This document shows positions 1-5,575 of a DNA stretch of 14,796 bases, one piece after another; positions within the stretch are counted from its first letter, which is position 1; every line of letters starts with the position of its first letter. A program made the position numbers and the translations under genes. The DNA lies in assembly GCF_001557215.1 (NCBI RefSeq), contig NZ_LSJM01000078.1, forward strand, positions 1 through 14,796. Direction: 5' to 3'. The stretch is from Sphingomonas sp. CCH9-E2 (GTDB taxonomy: Bacteria; Pseudomonadota; Alphaproteobacteria; Sphingomonadales; Sphingomonadaceae). The notes beneath the pieces were generated by a model that saw only the letters and a list, made by a program, of their open reading frames with translations, was not told where the DNA came from and did not search any database.

Positions 1-31
1 CCCCCAACCCCTCCCTTTCAGGGAGGGGAGG
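1..31. repeat. GC-rich palindromic hairpin, copy 1
   Basis: A perfect 9-bp inverted repeat, CCCCTCCCT (8-16) and AGGGAGGGG (20-28), encloses a TTC loop. It abuts the stop codon of the fpr gene (TAA read from 36 to 34). The left flank CCCCAACCCCTCCC is shared with a second copy near 2292-2321, which also sits just downstream of a minus-strand gene in the same orientation. Read on the minus strand the stem is followed by TTGGGGG, so it is not a classical terminator in the fpr direction; read on the plus strand it is followed by AGGTTTTAG, at best a weak one. It looks like a dispersed intergenic palindrome that may protect or end the 3' end of mRNA. That role is inference. Confidence 0.7.
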
Positions 32-33
32 TT

Positions 34-846
34 TTAGCCGACGAACGCGCGTTCGATCACGTAATGGCCGGGCTTGCTGTTCGAGCCTTCTTCGAACCCC
101 AGACGATCGAGCATTGCGGAGAGATCCTTGATCATCTCCATGCTGCCGCACAGCATGATGCGGTCGGTTTCGGGGTCGAGCCGCTTTTCGCCGGCCATGT
201 TGGGGCCGGTGAACAGCGCGCCGTTTTCGATCAGCGTGCCGATGCGCTGATTGGTCGGGAAGGGTTCGCGCGTGACGGTGGGCAGGTAGCTGAACTGGAC
301 CAGCGCCTGATCCTGCACCAGCGGGTCGCCGGCGAGCTGCGCCTCCAGCTCCTCGCGGAAGGCGAGGTCGCTGACGCGGCGGACCGAGTGGACCAGCTGG
401 ACCTGGTCGAACATCTCATAGACGTCGGGATCGCGCGCGAGGCTCAGGAACGGCGCGAGGCCGGTGCCGGTCGAGAGGAAGAACAGGCGCTTGCCCGGAA
501 GCAGCGCGTCGGTGACGAGCGTGCCGGTCGGCTTGCGGCCGAGGAAGAGCTGGTCGCCGGGCTGGATTAGCTGAAGCTTCGACGTCAGCGGGCCGTCGGG
601 CACCTTGATCGAGAGGAATTCGAGCTCCTCGGCCCAGGCGGGGCTGGCGATCGAATAGGCGCGCAGCAGCGGGCGACCTTCGCCCGGCAGGCCGAGCATC
701 ACGAATTCGCCCGAGCGGAAGCGGAAGCTTTGCGGGCGCGTGATGGTGAAGCTGAACAGATGCTCGTTCCAGTGACGGACGCTGAGCACGGTCTCCACGG
801 TCAGCGCGGCGGACGGGGCGAGGGGGATGGCGTTACGGTCAGACAT
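34..846 (-). CDS. fpr: ferredoxin--NADP reductase (FNR family)
   Basis: This 270-residue flavoenzyme moves electrons between NADPH and ferredoxin or flavodoxin in the cytosol. The FAD-binding beta barrel occupies roughly residues 18-115, with the RAYS flavin motif at 62-65. The NADP-binding lobe follows, with the STGTGLAPF motif at 125-133 and MLCGS at 231-235. The tail ending VIERAFVG is typical of bacterial subclass I reductases. Length is normal. The ATG start gives a complete barrel, though its ribosome binding site is weak. The gene is alone on its strand, reading away from a 163-bp region with a possible Fur box, and ends at a hairpin. A [2Fe-2S] ferredoxin encoded about 4.4 kb away is a plausible partner, by inference only. 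Identity as an FNR-family reductase is secure; the exact electron acceptor is not. Confidence 0.93.
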   Translation of the reverse strand: MSDRNAIPLAPSAALTVETVLSVRHWNEHLFSFTITRPQSFRFRSGEFVMLGLPGEGRPLLRAYSIASPAWAEELEFLSIKVPDGPLTSKLQLIQPGDQLFLGRKPTGTLVTDALLPGKRLFFLSTGTGLAPFLSLARDPDVYEMFDQVQLVHSVRRVSDLAFREELEAQLAGDPLVQDQALVQFSYLPTVTREPFPTNQRIGTLIENGALFTGPNMAGEKRLDPETDRIMLCGSMEMIKDLSAMLDRLGFEEGSNSKPGHYVIERAFVG

Positions 847-943
847 TGCGGGCTCGGCTAGATGCCAGCGGTGCGCGGCGCAACCTTTTCTGGCTAGGGC
901 GATGAAAGGCTAAACTTTCAGCGCCCCTTGGCAGGGTGAATTT

Positions 944-958
944 TGCGAGTCAATCGCA
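944..958. promoter_or_regulatory. possible Fur box
   Basis: The 15-mer TGCGAGTCAATCGCA is a perfect 5-bp inverted repeat (TGCGA, spacer GTCAA, TCGCA). It resembles the 7-1-7 Fur consensus variant TGCGAATNATTCGCA, differing at two internal positions. It lies about 50 bp upstream of the small membrane protein gene and about 100 bp upstream of the divergent fpr start, in the only regulatory space between them. No clear -35/-10 pair could be fixed around it, so which gene it would control is open. Confidence 0.4.
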
Positions 959-1009
959 TTAACCATCCTGCCACTCGACGGGCGCGGGAAAGCGCGGCAG
1001 GAGGGTGAG

Positions 1010-1201
1010 ATGCGCCCCGAATTGTCGACCGCCGCCAACCTGACCCTCTCGCTGCTGCTGATCGCGGCGGTGGTGCTGGTGTGGGGCGGGGTGACGATTA
1101 TCCGCAAGGGCGATGGCGCAGGCGGCAACCGGACCAAGGGGCTGCTGATGATCGTGTGCGCGGTGGTGCTGGTCGGGAATGTGCTGATCTGGACGGTGTA
1201 G
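1010..1201 (+). CDS. small two-helix membrane protein, unknown function
   Basis: I do not recognise this 63-residue protein. It has two hydrophobic segments, about residues 10-31 and 44-62, separated by a short charged glycine-rich loop (RKGDGAGGNRTKG). That fits a small inner-membrane hairpin with a cytoplasmic loop by the positive-inside rule. The reality of the gene rests on a strong AGGAGG ribosome binding site at 999-1004, five bases before the ATG, and on the clean hydrophobic pattern. It diverges from fpr, is preceded by the possible Fur box, and runs convergently into the VOC gene with only 7 bases between them. It has no cysteine pairs or catalytic motifs to suggest an enzymatic role. 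Confidence 0.75.
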   Translation: MRPELSTAANLTLSLLLIAAVVLVWGGVTIIRKGDGAGGNRTKGLLMIVCAVVLVGNVLIWTV

Positions 1202-1208
1202 CGGTGGA

Positions 1209-1637
1209 CTAATCGCTGCGCACCCAGCTTCCATCGCTGCGCAGGGTCCAGCGCGTGCCATCATGCGCGAGCCAGTCGCCACAGGGGGCGTCGGTGGCAC
1301 CCGCGCCGAACCGCAGGACGTTGCCGTCGGGATCTTCGACATGCAGTTCACGTGCGCCCCAGGGGTAGTTGCACGGACCGTTGCGGATTCGCGCCCCGCG
1401 CGCGACGATTTCGGTGTGGAGGCGATCCACATCGTCGACGCCGACATAGAGCCAGGCGCGGCCGCTGCCCTGATCGTCCTGACACAGCATGACGACCGCC
1501 TCGCCCCGGGCGACTTCCGCGAAGATTTCGTCGCCCCAATTGTGCGTGAAGCCGAGACTGTTGGTGTAATAATCCAGTGCCCGCGTCATGTCCGCGACGC
1601 GGAAGATCGGGTTGGCGCGACCGAAGCGAACCGTCAT
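1209..1637 (-). CDS. VOC / glyoxalase-bleomycin resistance family protein
   Basis: This 142-residue protein belongs to the vicinal oxygen chelate fold. The first beta-alpha-beta-beta-beta module covers about residues 6-54 (NPIFRVADMTRALDYY, then GFTHNW). The second covers about 61-112 and ends in the characteristic ELHVEDPDGNVLRFG strand. About 30 further residues (GDWLAHDGTRWTLRSDGSW) form a short tail that is less usual. Members bind a metal or a small ligand and include glyoxalase I, dioxygenases and bleomycin- or fosfomycin-binding proteins; the substrate cannot be read here. The start is supported by an AAGGAG site seven bases upstream. The gene follows the lipocalin gene by 32 bp on the same strand, so co-transcription is likely. 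Family membership is confident; function is unassigned. Confidence 0.85.
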   Translation of the reverse strand: MTVRFGRANPIFRVADMTRALDYYTNSLGFTHNWGDEIFAEVARGEAVVMLCQDDQGSGRAWLYVGVDDVDRLHTEIVARGARIRNGPCNYPWGARELHVEDPDGNVLRFGAGATDAPCGDWLAHDGTRWTLRSDGSWVRSD

Positions 1638-1669
1638 GCGGTGTCTCCTTCGCCCCGGCGCTGATCTGG

Positions 1670-2230
1670 CTAACCCTGCTGCGTGATGCGGAGCGCCCAG
1701 CGGTCATAACCCAGTTCCTCGACCCGGGCCAGCAGCGTCTGAAGCAGGGCCGGGTCGGGGCGGGGATCGCGGGCGAGGAGCCAGAGGTAGCGGCCCGATG
1801 GCTCGCCCACGATCGACCAGTCATAGGCGTCGCCATGGTCGAGCACCCAATAGTCGCCGGTGTAGAGCGGGCCGAAGAACGAGACCTTGAGCTTGGCGTT
1901 GGTATCCTCGTCCGCGACGATCGCGGTGCCTTCGCTGACGTCGCGCTCGGTTTCGCCGGTGCGGATGCCGCTGTTGACGATGCTGACCTTGCCGTTCGGC
2001 TCCAGGCCATAGTCGGCGGTGACCGAATCCATCCCCTTCTGGAACCGATTCTCGTGCCGGGCGAGTTCGTACCAGGTGCCGGCGTAGCGGGTCAGGTCGA
2101 CCGGCTTGGCGGGCTCCGGCACCTTGGGGTTGATCACCGGCGGGCGGGTCGCGCGGGAGTAGAGGAACAGGCCACCGATGGTGGCAGCGGCTACGCCGGC
2201 GGCGATCTTGATCGCGGTGGATTGCTTCAT
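1670..2230 (-). CDS. lipocalin family protein (Blc-like)
   Basis: This 186-residue protein resembles bacterial lipocalins of the Blc/apolipoprotein D type, which bind fatty acids or lysophospholipids at the cell envelope. The hallmark GTWYELAR motif lies near residues 50-57, and the later YDWSIVGEPSGRYLWLLAR stretch matches the conserved C-terminal part of the barrel. The N-terminus has a hydrophobic segment (about 8-24, IKIAAGVAAATIGGLFLYS) with no lipobox cysteine, so it is probably a membrane anchor or uncleaved signal; E. coli Blc by contrast is a lipoprotein. I chose the ATG at 2230 (MKQSTAIK), because a longer frame to 2344 would run through the palindromic repeat and a purine tract. 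The gene sits between the hydrolase and VOC genes on one strand. Confidence 0.88.
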   Translation of the reverse strand: MKQSTAIKIAAGVAAATIGGLFLYSRATRPPVINPKVPEPAKPVDLTRYAGTWYELARHENRFQKGMDSVTADYGLEPNGKVSIVNSGIRTGETERDVSEGTAIVADEDTNAKLKVSFFGPLYTGDYWVLDHGDAYDWSIVGEPSGRYLWLLARDPRPDPALLQTLLARVEELGYDRWALRITQQG

Positions 2231-2265
2231 GGGCGCAGTATGCTGTCCGTGTCCGGCGGTACGCA

Positions 2266-2287
2266 AGAAAGAAGAAGTAGAAGAAGA
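2266..2287. repeat. short GAA-type purine tract
   Basis: Positions 2266-2287 are pure A/G apart from one T, built mostly of GAA triplets. On the minus strand this gives a CTTCTTCT pyrimidine tract between the hairpin and the lipocalin start. It is a low-complexity tract in an otherwise GC-rich region; its role, if any, is unknown. Confidence 0.5.
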
Positions 2288-2291
2288 CCCT

Positions 2292-2321
2292 CCCCAACCC
2301 CTCCCGCGAAGGCGGGAGGGG
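2292..2321. repeat. GC-rich palindromic hairpin, copy 2
   Basis: A perfect 10-bp inverted repeat, CCCCTCCCGC (2298-2307) and GCGGGAGGGG (2312-2321), encloses a GAAG loop. The flank CCCCAACCCCTCCC matches copy 1 at the left edge of the window, while the loop and the stem tip differ. It lies about 20 bp downstream of the alpha/beta hydrolase stop codon, in the same orientation relative to its upstream gene as copy 1. On the minus strand it is followed by TTGGGGAGGG and then the CTTCTT tract, with no run of T residues. Confidence 0.7.
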
Positions 2322-2340
2322 CTAGAGAAAAGGGGACGCG

Positions 2341-2997
2341 TCACCGGATCGGCGAATTGGGGTCGAGGCGCATGTCGAGGTAATTGTCCACGCTGCGCAT
2401 CAGCTGGTCCATTTCATGTTCGAAGAAATGGTTGGCGCCGGGAATCGTGTCGTGGTGGATGGTGATGTGCTTTTGCGTGCGCAGCTTGTCGACCAGCTTC
2501 TGCACGGCGCTCGGCGTCACCACTTCGTCGCCGTCACCCTGAATGATGATGCCCGAGCTGGGGCAGGGGGCGAGGAAGGTGAAATCGTACATGTTCGCGG
2601 GCGGCGCGACCGAGATGAAGCCGCGGATTTCCGGGCGGCGCATCAGCAGCTGCATGCCGATCCATGCGCCAAAGCTGACGCCCGCGATCCAGGTGGTCGA
2701 GGCTTCGGGGTGGAAGCTCTGGACCCAGTCGAGTGCGGACGCTGCGTCGCTCAGTTCGCCGATGCCGTTGTCGAACGTGCCCTGGCTCTTGCCGACGCCG
2801 CGGAAGTTGAAGCGCAGCGTCGCGAAGCCGCGGCGCTGGAAGGTCTTGTACAGTTCCTGCACGATGCGGTTGTTCATCGTGCCGCCGGCATTGGGGTGCG
2901 GATGCAGGATCATCGCGACCGGTGCGCGGGGGCGGGGGGCGGGGGCGAAACGCCCTTCGAGGCGGCCTTCGGGACCGGGAATGATGACTTCGGGCAA
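2341..2997 (-). CDS. alpha/beta hydrolase (COG2945-type)
   Basis: This 218-residue cytosolic protein has a compact alpha/beta hydrolase fold without a lid domain. The oxyanion region HPHPNAGGT is at 32-40. The nucleophile elbow GVSFG places Ser at 108, the likely acid is Asp 155 or 157 in GDGDE, and the catalytic His is 190 in GANHFF. The FRGVGKSQGTFDNGIGE stretch is typical of the predicted-hydrolase family COG2945, whose substrate is unknown. The start codon is TTG: an in-frame TAG lies four codons upstream (AGC AGG TCC ACT between them) and there is no earlier ATG or GTG. An AGG lies about seven bases before it. The gene diverges from the cysteine desulfurase genes and may share their control region. 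Hydrolases of this type can lie near Fe-S assembly genes in alphaproteobacteria (recollection, not checked). Confidence 0.88.
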   Translation of the reverse strand: MPEVIIPGPEGRLEGRFAPAPRPRAPVAMILHPHPNAGGTMNNRIVQELYKTFQRRGFATLRFNFRGVGKSQGTFDNGIGELSDAASALDWVQSFHPEASTTWIAGVSFGAWIGMQLLMRRPEIRGFISVAPPANMYDFTFLAPCPSSGIIIQGDGDEVVTPSAVQKLVDKLRTQKHITIHHDTIPGANHFFEHEMDQLMRSVDNYLDMRLDPNSPIR

Positions 2998-3048
2998 AGT
3001 GGACCTGCTCTATGATGGGCGCGCGGTAGCGCGGAAACGGGTGCAGGC

Positions 3049-3076
3049 TATATAGACTTCACGACCCGACAAGCAA
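3049..3076 (-). promoter_or_regulatory. candidate promoter for the alpha/beta hydrolase gene
   Basis: Read on the minus strand, TTGCTT (plus 3076-3071) and TATATA (plus 3054-3049) are separated by 16 bases, resembling a sigma-70 type -35/-10 pair. Transcription would start near 3042, giving a leader of about 45 bases before the TTG start codon at 2997. No convincing plus-strand promoter for the desulfurase gene was found in the same interval, although the TATATA is nearly symmetric and could be shared. Confidence 0.35.
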
Positions 3077-3090
3077 TTGGAACGATTCTC

Positions 3091-4152
3091 CTGACCGACC
3101 GCATCTATCTGGACCATGCCGCGACCACGCCCATGCTGCCACAGGCGCAGGCCGCGGTGATCGAAGGCATGGCGCATTGGGCCAATCCTTCATCGCCGCA
3201 TGCCGAGGGGCGCGCGGCGCGCGCGGCGCTGGAAGGCGCGCGGCGGGCGGTGGCGGGTGCCTATGGCTGGCCGCACGAGCTGATCTTCACCAGCGGGGCG
3301 AGCGAGGCGCTGCACATCGCGCTGCGGCGGAGCATGGCGCGGGCGACGCTGATCACGGCGGTCGAGCATGATGCGGTGCTGCGGCTGGCGGAGGGGGCGC
3401 GGACGCTGCCGGTCGATGCGCAGGGCATACTCGACCGCGAGGCGCTGAAGGCTGCGGTCGGGCCGGATACGGCACTGTGCGTGCAATGGGCGAATAGCGA
3501 GACCGGCGTGCGCCAGCCGATCGCCGAGATTGCGGAGATCGTCCATGCGGCGGGCGGCACGCTGATCGTCGATGCGGCGCAGATGCCGGCCGGGGCCGAT
3601 CCCGCGATCAAACAGGCCGATCTGGTGGTGGTATCGGCGCACAAGCGCGGCGGGCCGCCGGGCATGGGCGCGCTGCTGGTGCGCGACTTTGCCAAGTTGC
3701 TTCCCACCGGGGGGCAGGAAAAGGGCTATCGCGCGGGGACCGAGAATCTGCCCGGCGCCTTGGGCTATGCCGCCGCGCTGGCGGTGCCGGAGGACATGGC
3801 TGCGATGGCGCGGCTGCGCGCGCGGCTGGAGGCAGCACTGCCCGGGGTCGAGGTGGTCGGGGCGGCGAGCCCGCGCAGTCCGCTGATCGGTGCCTATCGC
3901 ATGCCGGGCGTGTCGTCGGCGGCGCAGCTGATCCGGTTCGATCTCGCGGGGATTTCGGTGTCGGCGGGCAGCGCGTGCGCGTCGGGCAGTCTGCGTCCCA
4001 GCCATGTGCTGACCGCGATGGGCTGGGACGAACCGGCGCTGCGCGAAGTGGTGCGGGTGAGTTTCGGGCGCGGGACGACCGAAGCGGAGGTCGATGCGTT
4101 CGCGGCATTGTGGCGCACGGTCGCCGAGGAAGCGCGGGCGCGGGCGGCATGA
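3091..4152 (+). CDS. cysteine desulfurase (NifS/IscS-like), first of two
   Basis: This PLP enzyme releases sulfur from cysteine as a persulfide for Fe-S cluster or tRNA thiolation pathways. Numbered from CTG 3091 (353 residues), PLP-site residues are His93 (AVEHD), Asp161 and Gln164 (VDAAQ), and Lys185 (SAHK). The catalytic cysteine is Cys296 in SAGSACASGS. The first ATG is at 3133, but that start removes the conserved IYLDHAATTP segment. Upstream the frame holds no ATG, GTG or TTG before an in-frame TGA at 3013. CTG 3091 gives MTDRIYLDHAATTP and has GGAA starting at 3079, about nine bases away, so I prefer it; ATT 3085 is less likely. The 3' end overlaps the next gene by ATGA. The loop reads PTGGQEKGYRAGT, where the second enzyme has HGGGQEPGGRSGT. 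Confidence 0.88.
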   Translation: MTDRIYLDHAATTPMLPQAQAAVIEGMAHWANPSSPHAEGRAARAALEGARRAVAGAYGWPHELIFTSGASEALHIALRRSMARATLITAVEHDAVLRLAEGARTLPVDAQGILDREALKAAVGPDTALCVQWANSETGVRQPIAEIAEIVHAAGGTLIVDAAQMPAGADPAIKQADLVVVSAHKRGGPPGMGALLVRDFAKLLPTGGQEKGYRAGTENLPGALGYAAALAVPEDMAAMARLRARLEAALPGVEVVGAASPRSPLIGAYRMPGVSSAAQLIRFDLAGISVSAGSACASGSLRPSHVLTAMGWDEPALREVVRVSFGRGTTEAEVDAFAALWRTVAEEARARAA

Positions 4153-5243
4153 TCTATCTCGATTATCAGGCGACGACGCCGCTGGCGCCCGAGGCGCGCG
4201 ACGCGATGCTGCCGTGGCTCGGCGACGATTTCGCCAATCCGCACTCGGCGCACGCCGCCGGGCGCAAGGCGAAGGCGGCGGTTGAAGTGGCGCGCGAGCA
4301 GGTCGCCGGGCTGATGCCCGCTGGCGGCACGGTGAGCTTCACCAGTGGCGCGACCGAGGCGCTGAACTGGGCGATCAAGGGCACGACCGGCGGGATCGTG
4401 ACGATTGCGACCGAACATGCCGCGGTGCTGGACACGGTGGCGGCGGAGGCGCGGCGCGGGCGCGCGGTGACGGTGCTGCCGGTCGGGCCGGAGGGGCTGG
4501 TCGATCTCAACGCCGCGCGCGATGCGATCGGGCCGGGGACCGGGCTGGTCGCCGCGATGCTGGTCAATAACGAGATTGGCGTGATCCAGCCGGTCGAGGC
4601 GCTGGCGGAGCTTGGCAAGGCGGCGGGCGCGCTGATGCTGACCGATGCGGTGCAGGGCTTTGGCCGCGTCGCGATCCCCGATGGCGTCGATCTGGTCGCG
4701 GTGTCGGCGCACAAGATCCATGGGCCGAAGGGCGTGGGGGCGTTGTGGGTGCGCGACGGCGTCGAACTGGAGCCGCTGCTGCACGGAGGCGGGCAGGAGC
4801 CGGGCGGGCGCTCGGGCACCTTGTCGCCCGCCTTGTGCGCCGGGTTCGGCGCGGCGGCGGCGCTGGCCAAGCAGCGGTTCGGCGCGGATCGCGCGCATGT
4901 CGCGCAGCTGTTTCGCGCAGGGTTCCAGGCGCTGGGCAGCGCGGGCTGGACGCTCAACGGGTCGAAGGATGAGCGCTATCCGGGCAATCTCAACCTGTTA
5001 TATCCGGGGCTGGACGTGGCGCGGCTGATGTCGGAACTGCGCGATATCGCGTTTTCGGCCGGGTCGGCCTGTGCCAGCGGATCGGGTCGACCGAGCCATG
5101 TGCTGCGAGCGCTGGGCCTGAGCGACGCCGAGGCGCGGTCGAGCATCCGGTTGGGCTTTGGACGCTATACGAATGAGGAGGAGCTGTTGGACGCCATCCA
5201 TTGCATCGACGCAGCCGCGCGCGCGCAGCGGATCGCGGGATGA
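4149..5243 (+). CDS. cysteine desulfurase (NifS/IscS-like), second of two
   Basis: This 364-residue fold-type I PLP enzyme is a paralogue of the protein encoded just upstream. It keeps the N-terminal MIYLDYQATTPLAP motif, His90 (ATEH), Asp166 and Gln169 (TDAVQ), PLP lysine Lys189 in VSAHKIHGPKGVGAL, the HGGGQEPGGRSGT loop, and catalytic Cys308 in SAGSACASGSGRPSH. All residues expected for activity are present. I chose ATG 4149 over longer frames because it begins exactly at the family's conserved first strand and overlaps the previous stop in ATGA, suggesting translational coupling. Its own stop overlaps the ferredoxin start in the same way. No IscU, SufE or SufBCD gene is adjacent, so the sulfur acceptor is not visible here. 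The assignment is strong; which Fe-S or thiolation pathway it serves is not known. Confidence 0.92.
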   Translation: MIYLDYQATTPLAPEARDAMLPWLGDDFANPHSAHAAGRKAKAAVEVAREQVAGLMPAGGTVSFTSGATEALNWAIKGTTGGIVTIATEHAAVLDTVAAEARRGRAVTVLPVGPEGLVDLNAARDAIGPGTGLVAAMLVNNEIGVIQPVEALAELGKAAGALMLTDAVQGFGRVAIPDGVDLVAVSAHKIHGPKGVGALWVRDGVELEPLLHGGGQEPGGRSGTLSPALCAGFGAAAALAKQRFGADRAHVAQLFRAGFQALGSAGWTLNGSKDERYPGNLNLLYPGLDVARLMSELRDIAFSAGSACASGSGRPSHVLRALGLSDAEARSSIRLGFGRYTNEEELLDAIHCIDAAARAQRIAG

Positions 5244-5575
5244 TCAAGGTGCGGTTCCTGACGCCGGACGGCGATCTGGCCGTCGAAGCCGAGGCTGCGG
5301 CGGGCGACCGGCTGCTCGAGATCGGCCAGGCGCGGGGTATGCCGCTGGAGGGGACGTGCGAGGGGCAGATGGCCTGCTCCACCTGTCACGTCATCGTGGC
5401 GGCGGAGGATTTCGCGCGGCTGCCGCGGGCGAGCGAGGAGGAAGAGGATATGCTCGACCTTGCCGTCGGGGCAACGCGGACCAGCCGCTTGTCGTGCCAG
5501 ATCGTGCTGACACCGGATCTAGACGGGCTGACGGTCAGCCTGCCTTCAGAACATCGTGATATGCAGGGACGATGA
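5240..5575 (+). CDS. [2Fe-2S] ferredoxin, adrenodoxin/ISC type
   Basis: This 111-residue protein is a small cytosolic electron carrier. Four cysteines ligate the cluster: Cys40, Cys46 and Cys49 in CEGQMACSTC (C-x5-C-x2-C), and Cys86 in RLSCQIVL. The spacing is that of adrenodoxin and ISC-type ferredoxins, not of plant ferredoxins. The acidic stretch EEEED at 66-70 is typical of the region that docks redox partners. The ATG overlaps the preceding desulfurase stop, and the TGA overlaps the beta-lactamase start. Ferredoxins of this type supply electrons for persulfide reduction during Fe-S assembly, which fits the desulfurase neighbours, and the FNR-family reductase encoded about 4.4 kb away could reduce it. 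The adrenodoxin subtype is clear; the specific role is inferred from context. Confidence 0.92.
   Translation: MIKVRFLTPDGDLAVEAEAAAGDRLLEIGQARGMPLEGTCEGQMACSTCHVIVAAEDFARLPRASEEEEDMLDLAVGATRTSRLSCQIVLTPDLDGLTVSLPSEHRDMQGR

Noticed and set aside
8..28. Hairpin considered as an intrinsic terminator of fpr
   Set aside because: On the fpr strand the stem is followed by TTGGGGG with no U-tract, so it is listed as a palindromic repeat instead.
2231..2344. N-terminal extension of the lipocalin gene to an ATG at 2344
   Set aside because: The extra 38 residues would be encoded by the palindrome and purine tract. The internal ATG at 2230 begins a normal signal-anchor sequence.
1577..2383. Plus-strand open frame opposite the lipocalin gene
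   Set aside because: The opposite strand encodes the lipocalin motifs, and this frame also runs through the palindromic repeat.
3975..4148. Upstream extension of the second cysteine desulfurase
   Set aside because: It would overlap the 3' end of the first desulfurase in another frame. The conserved N-terminus begins exactly at ATG 4149.
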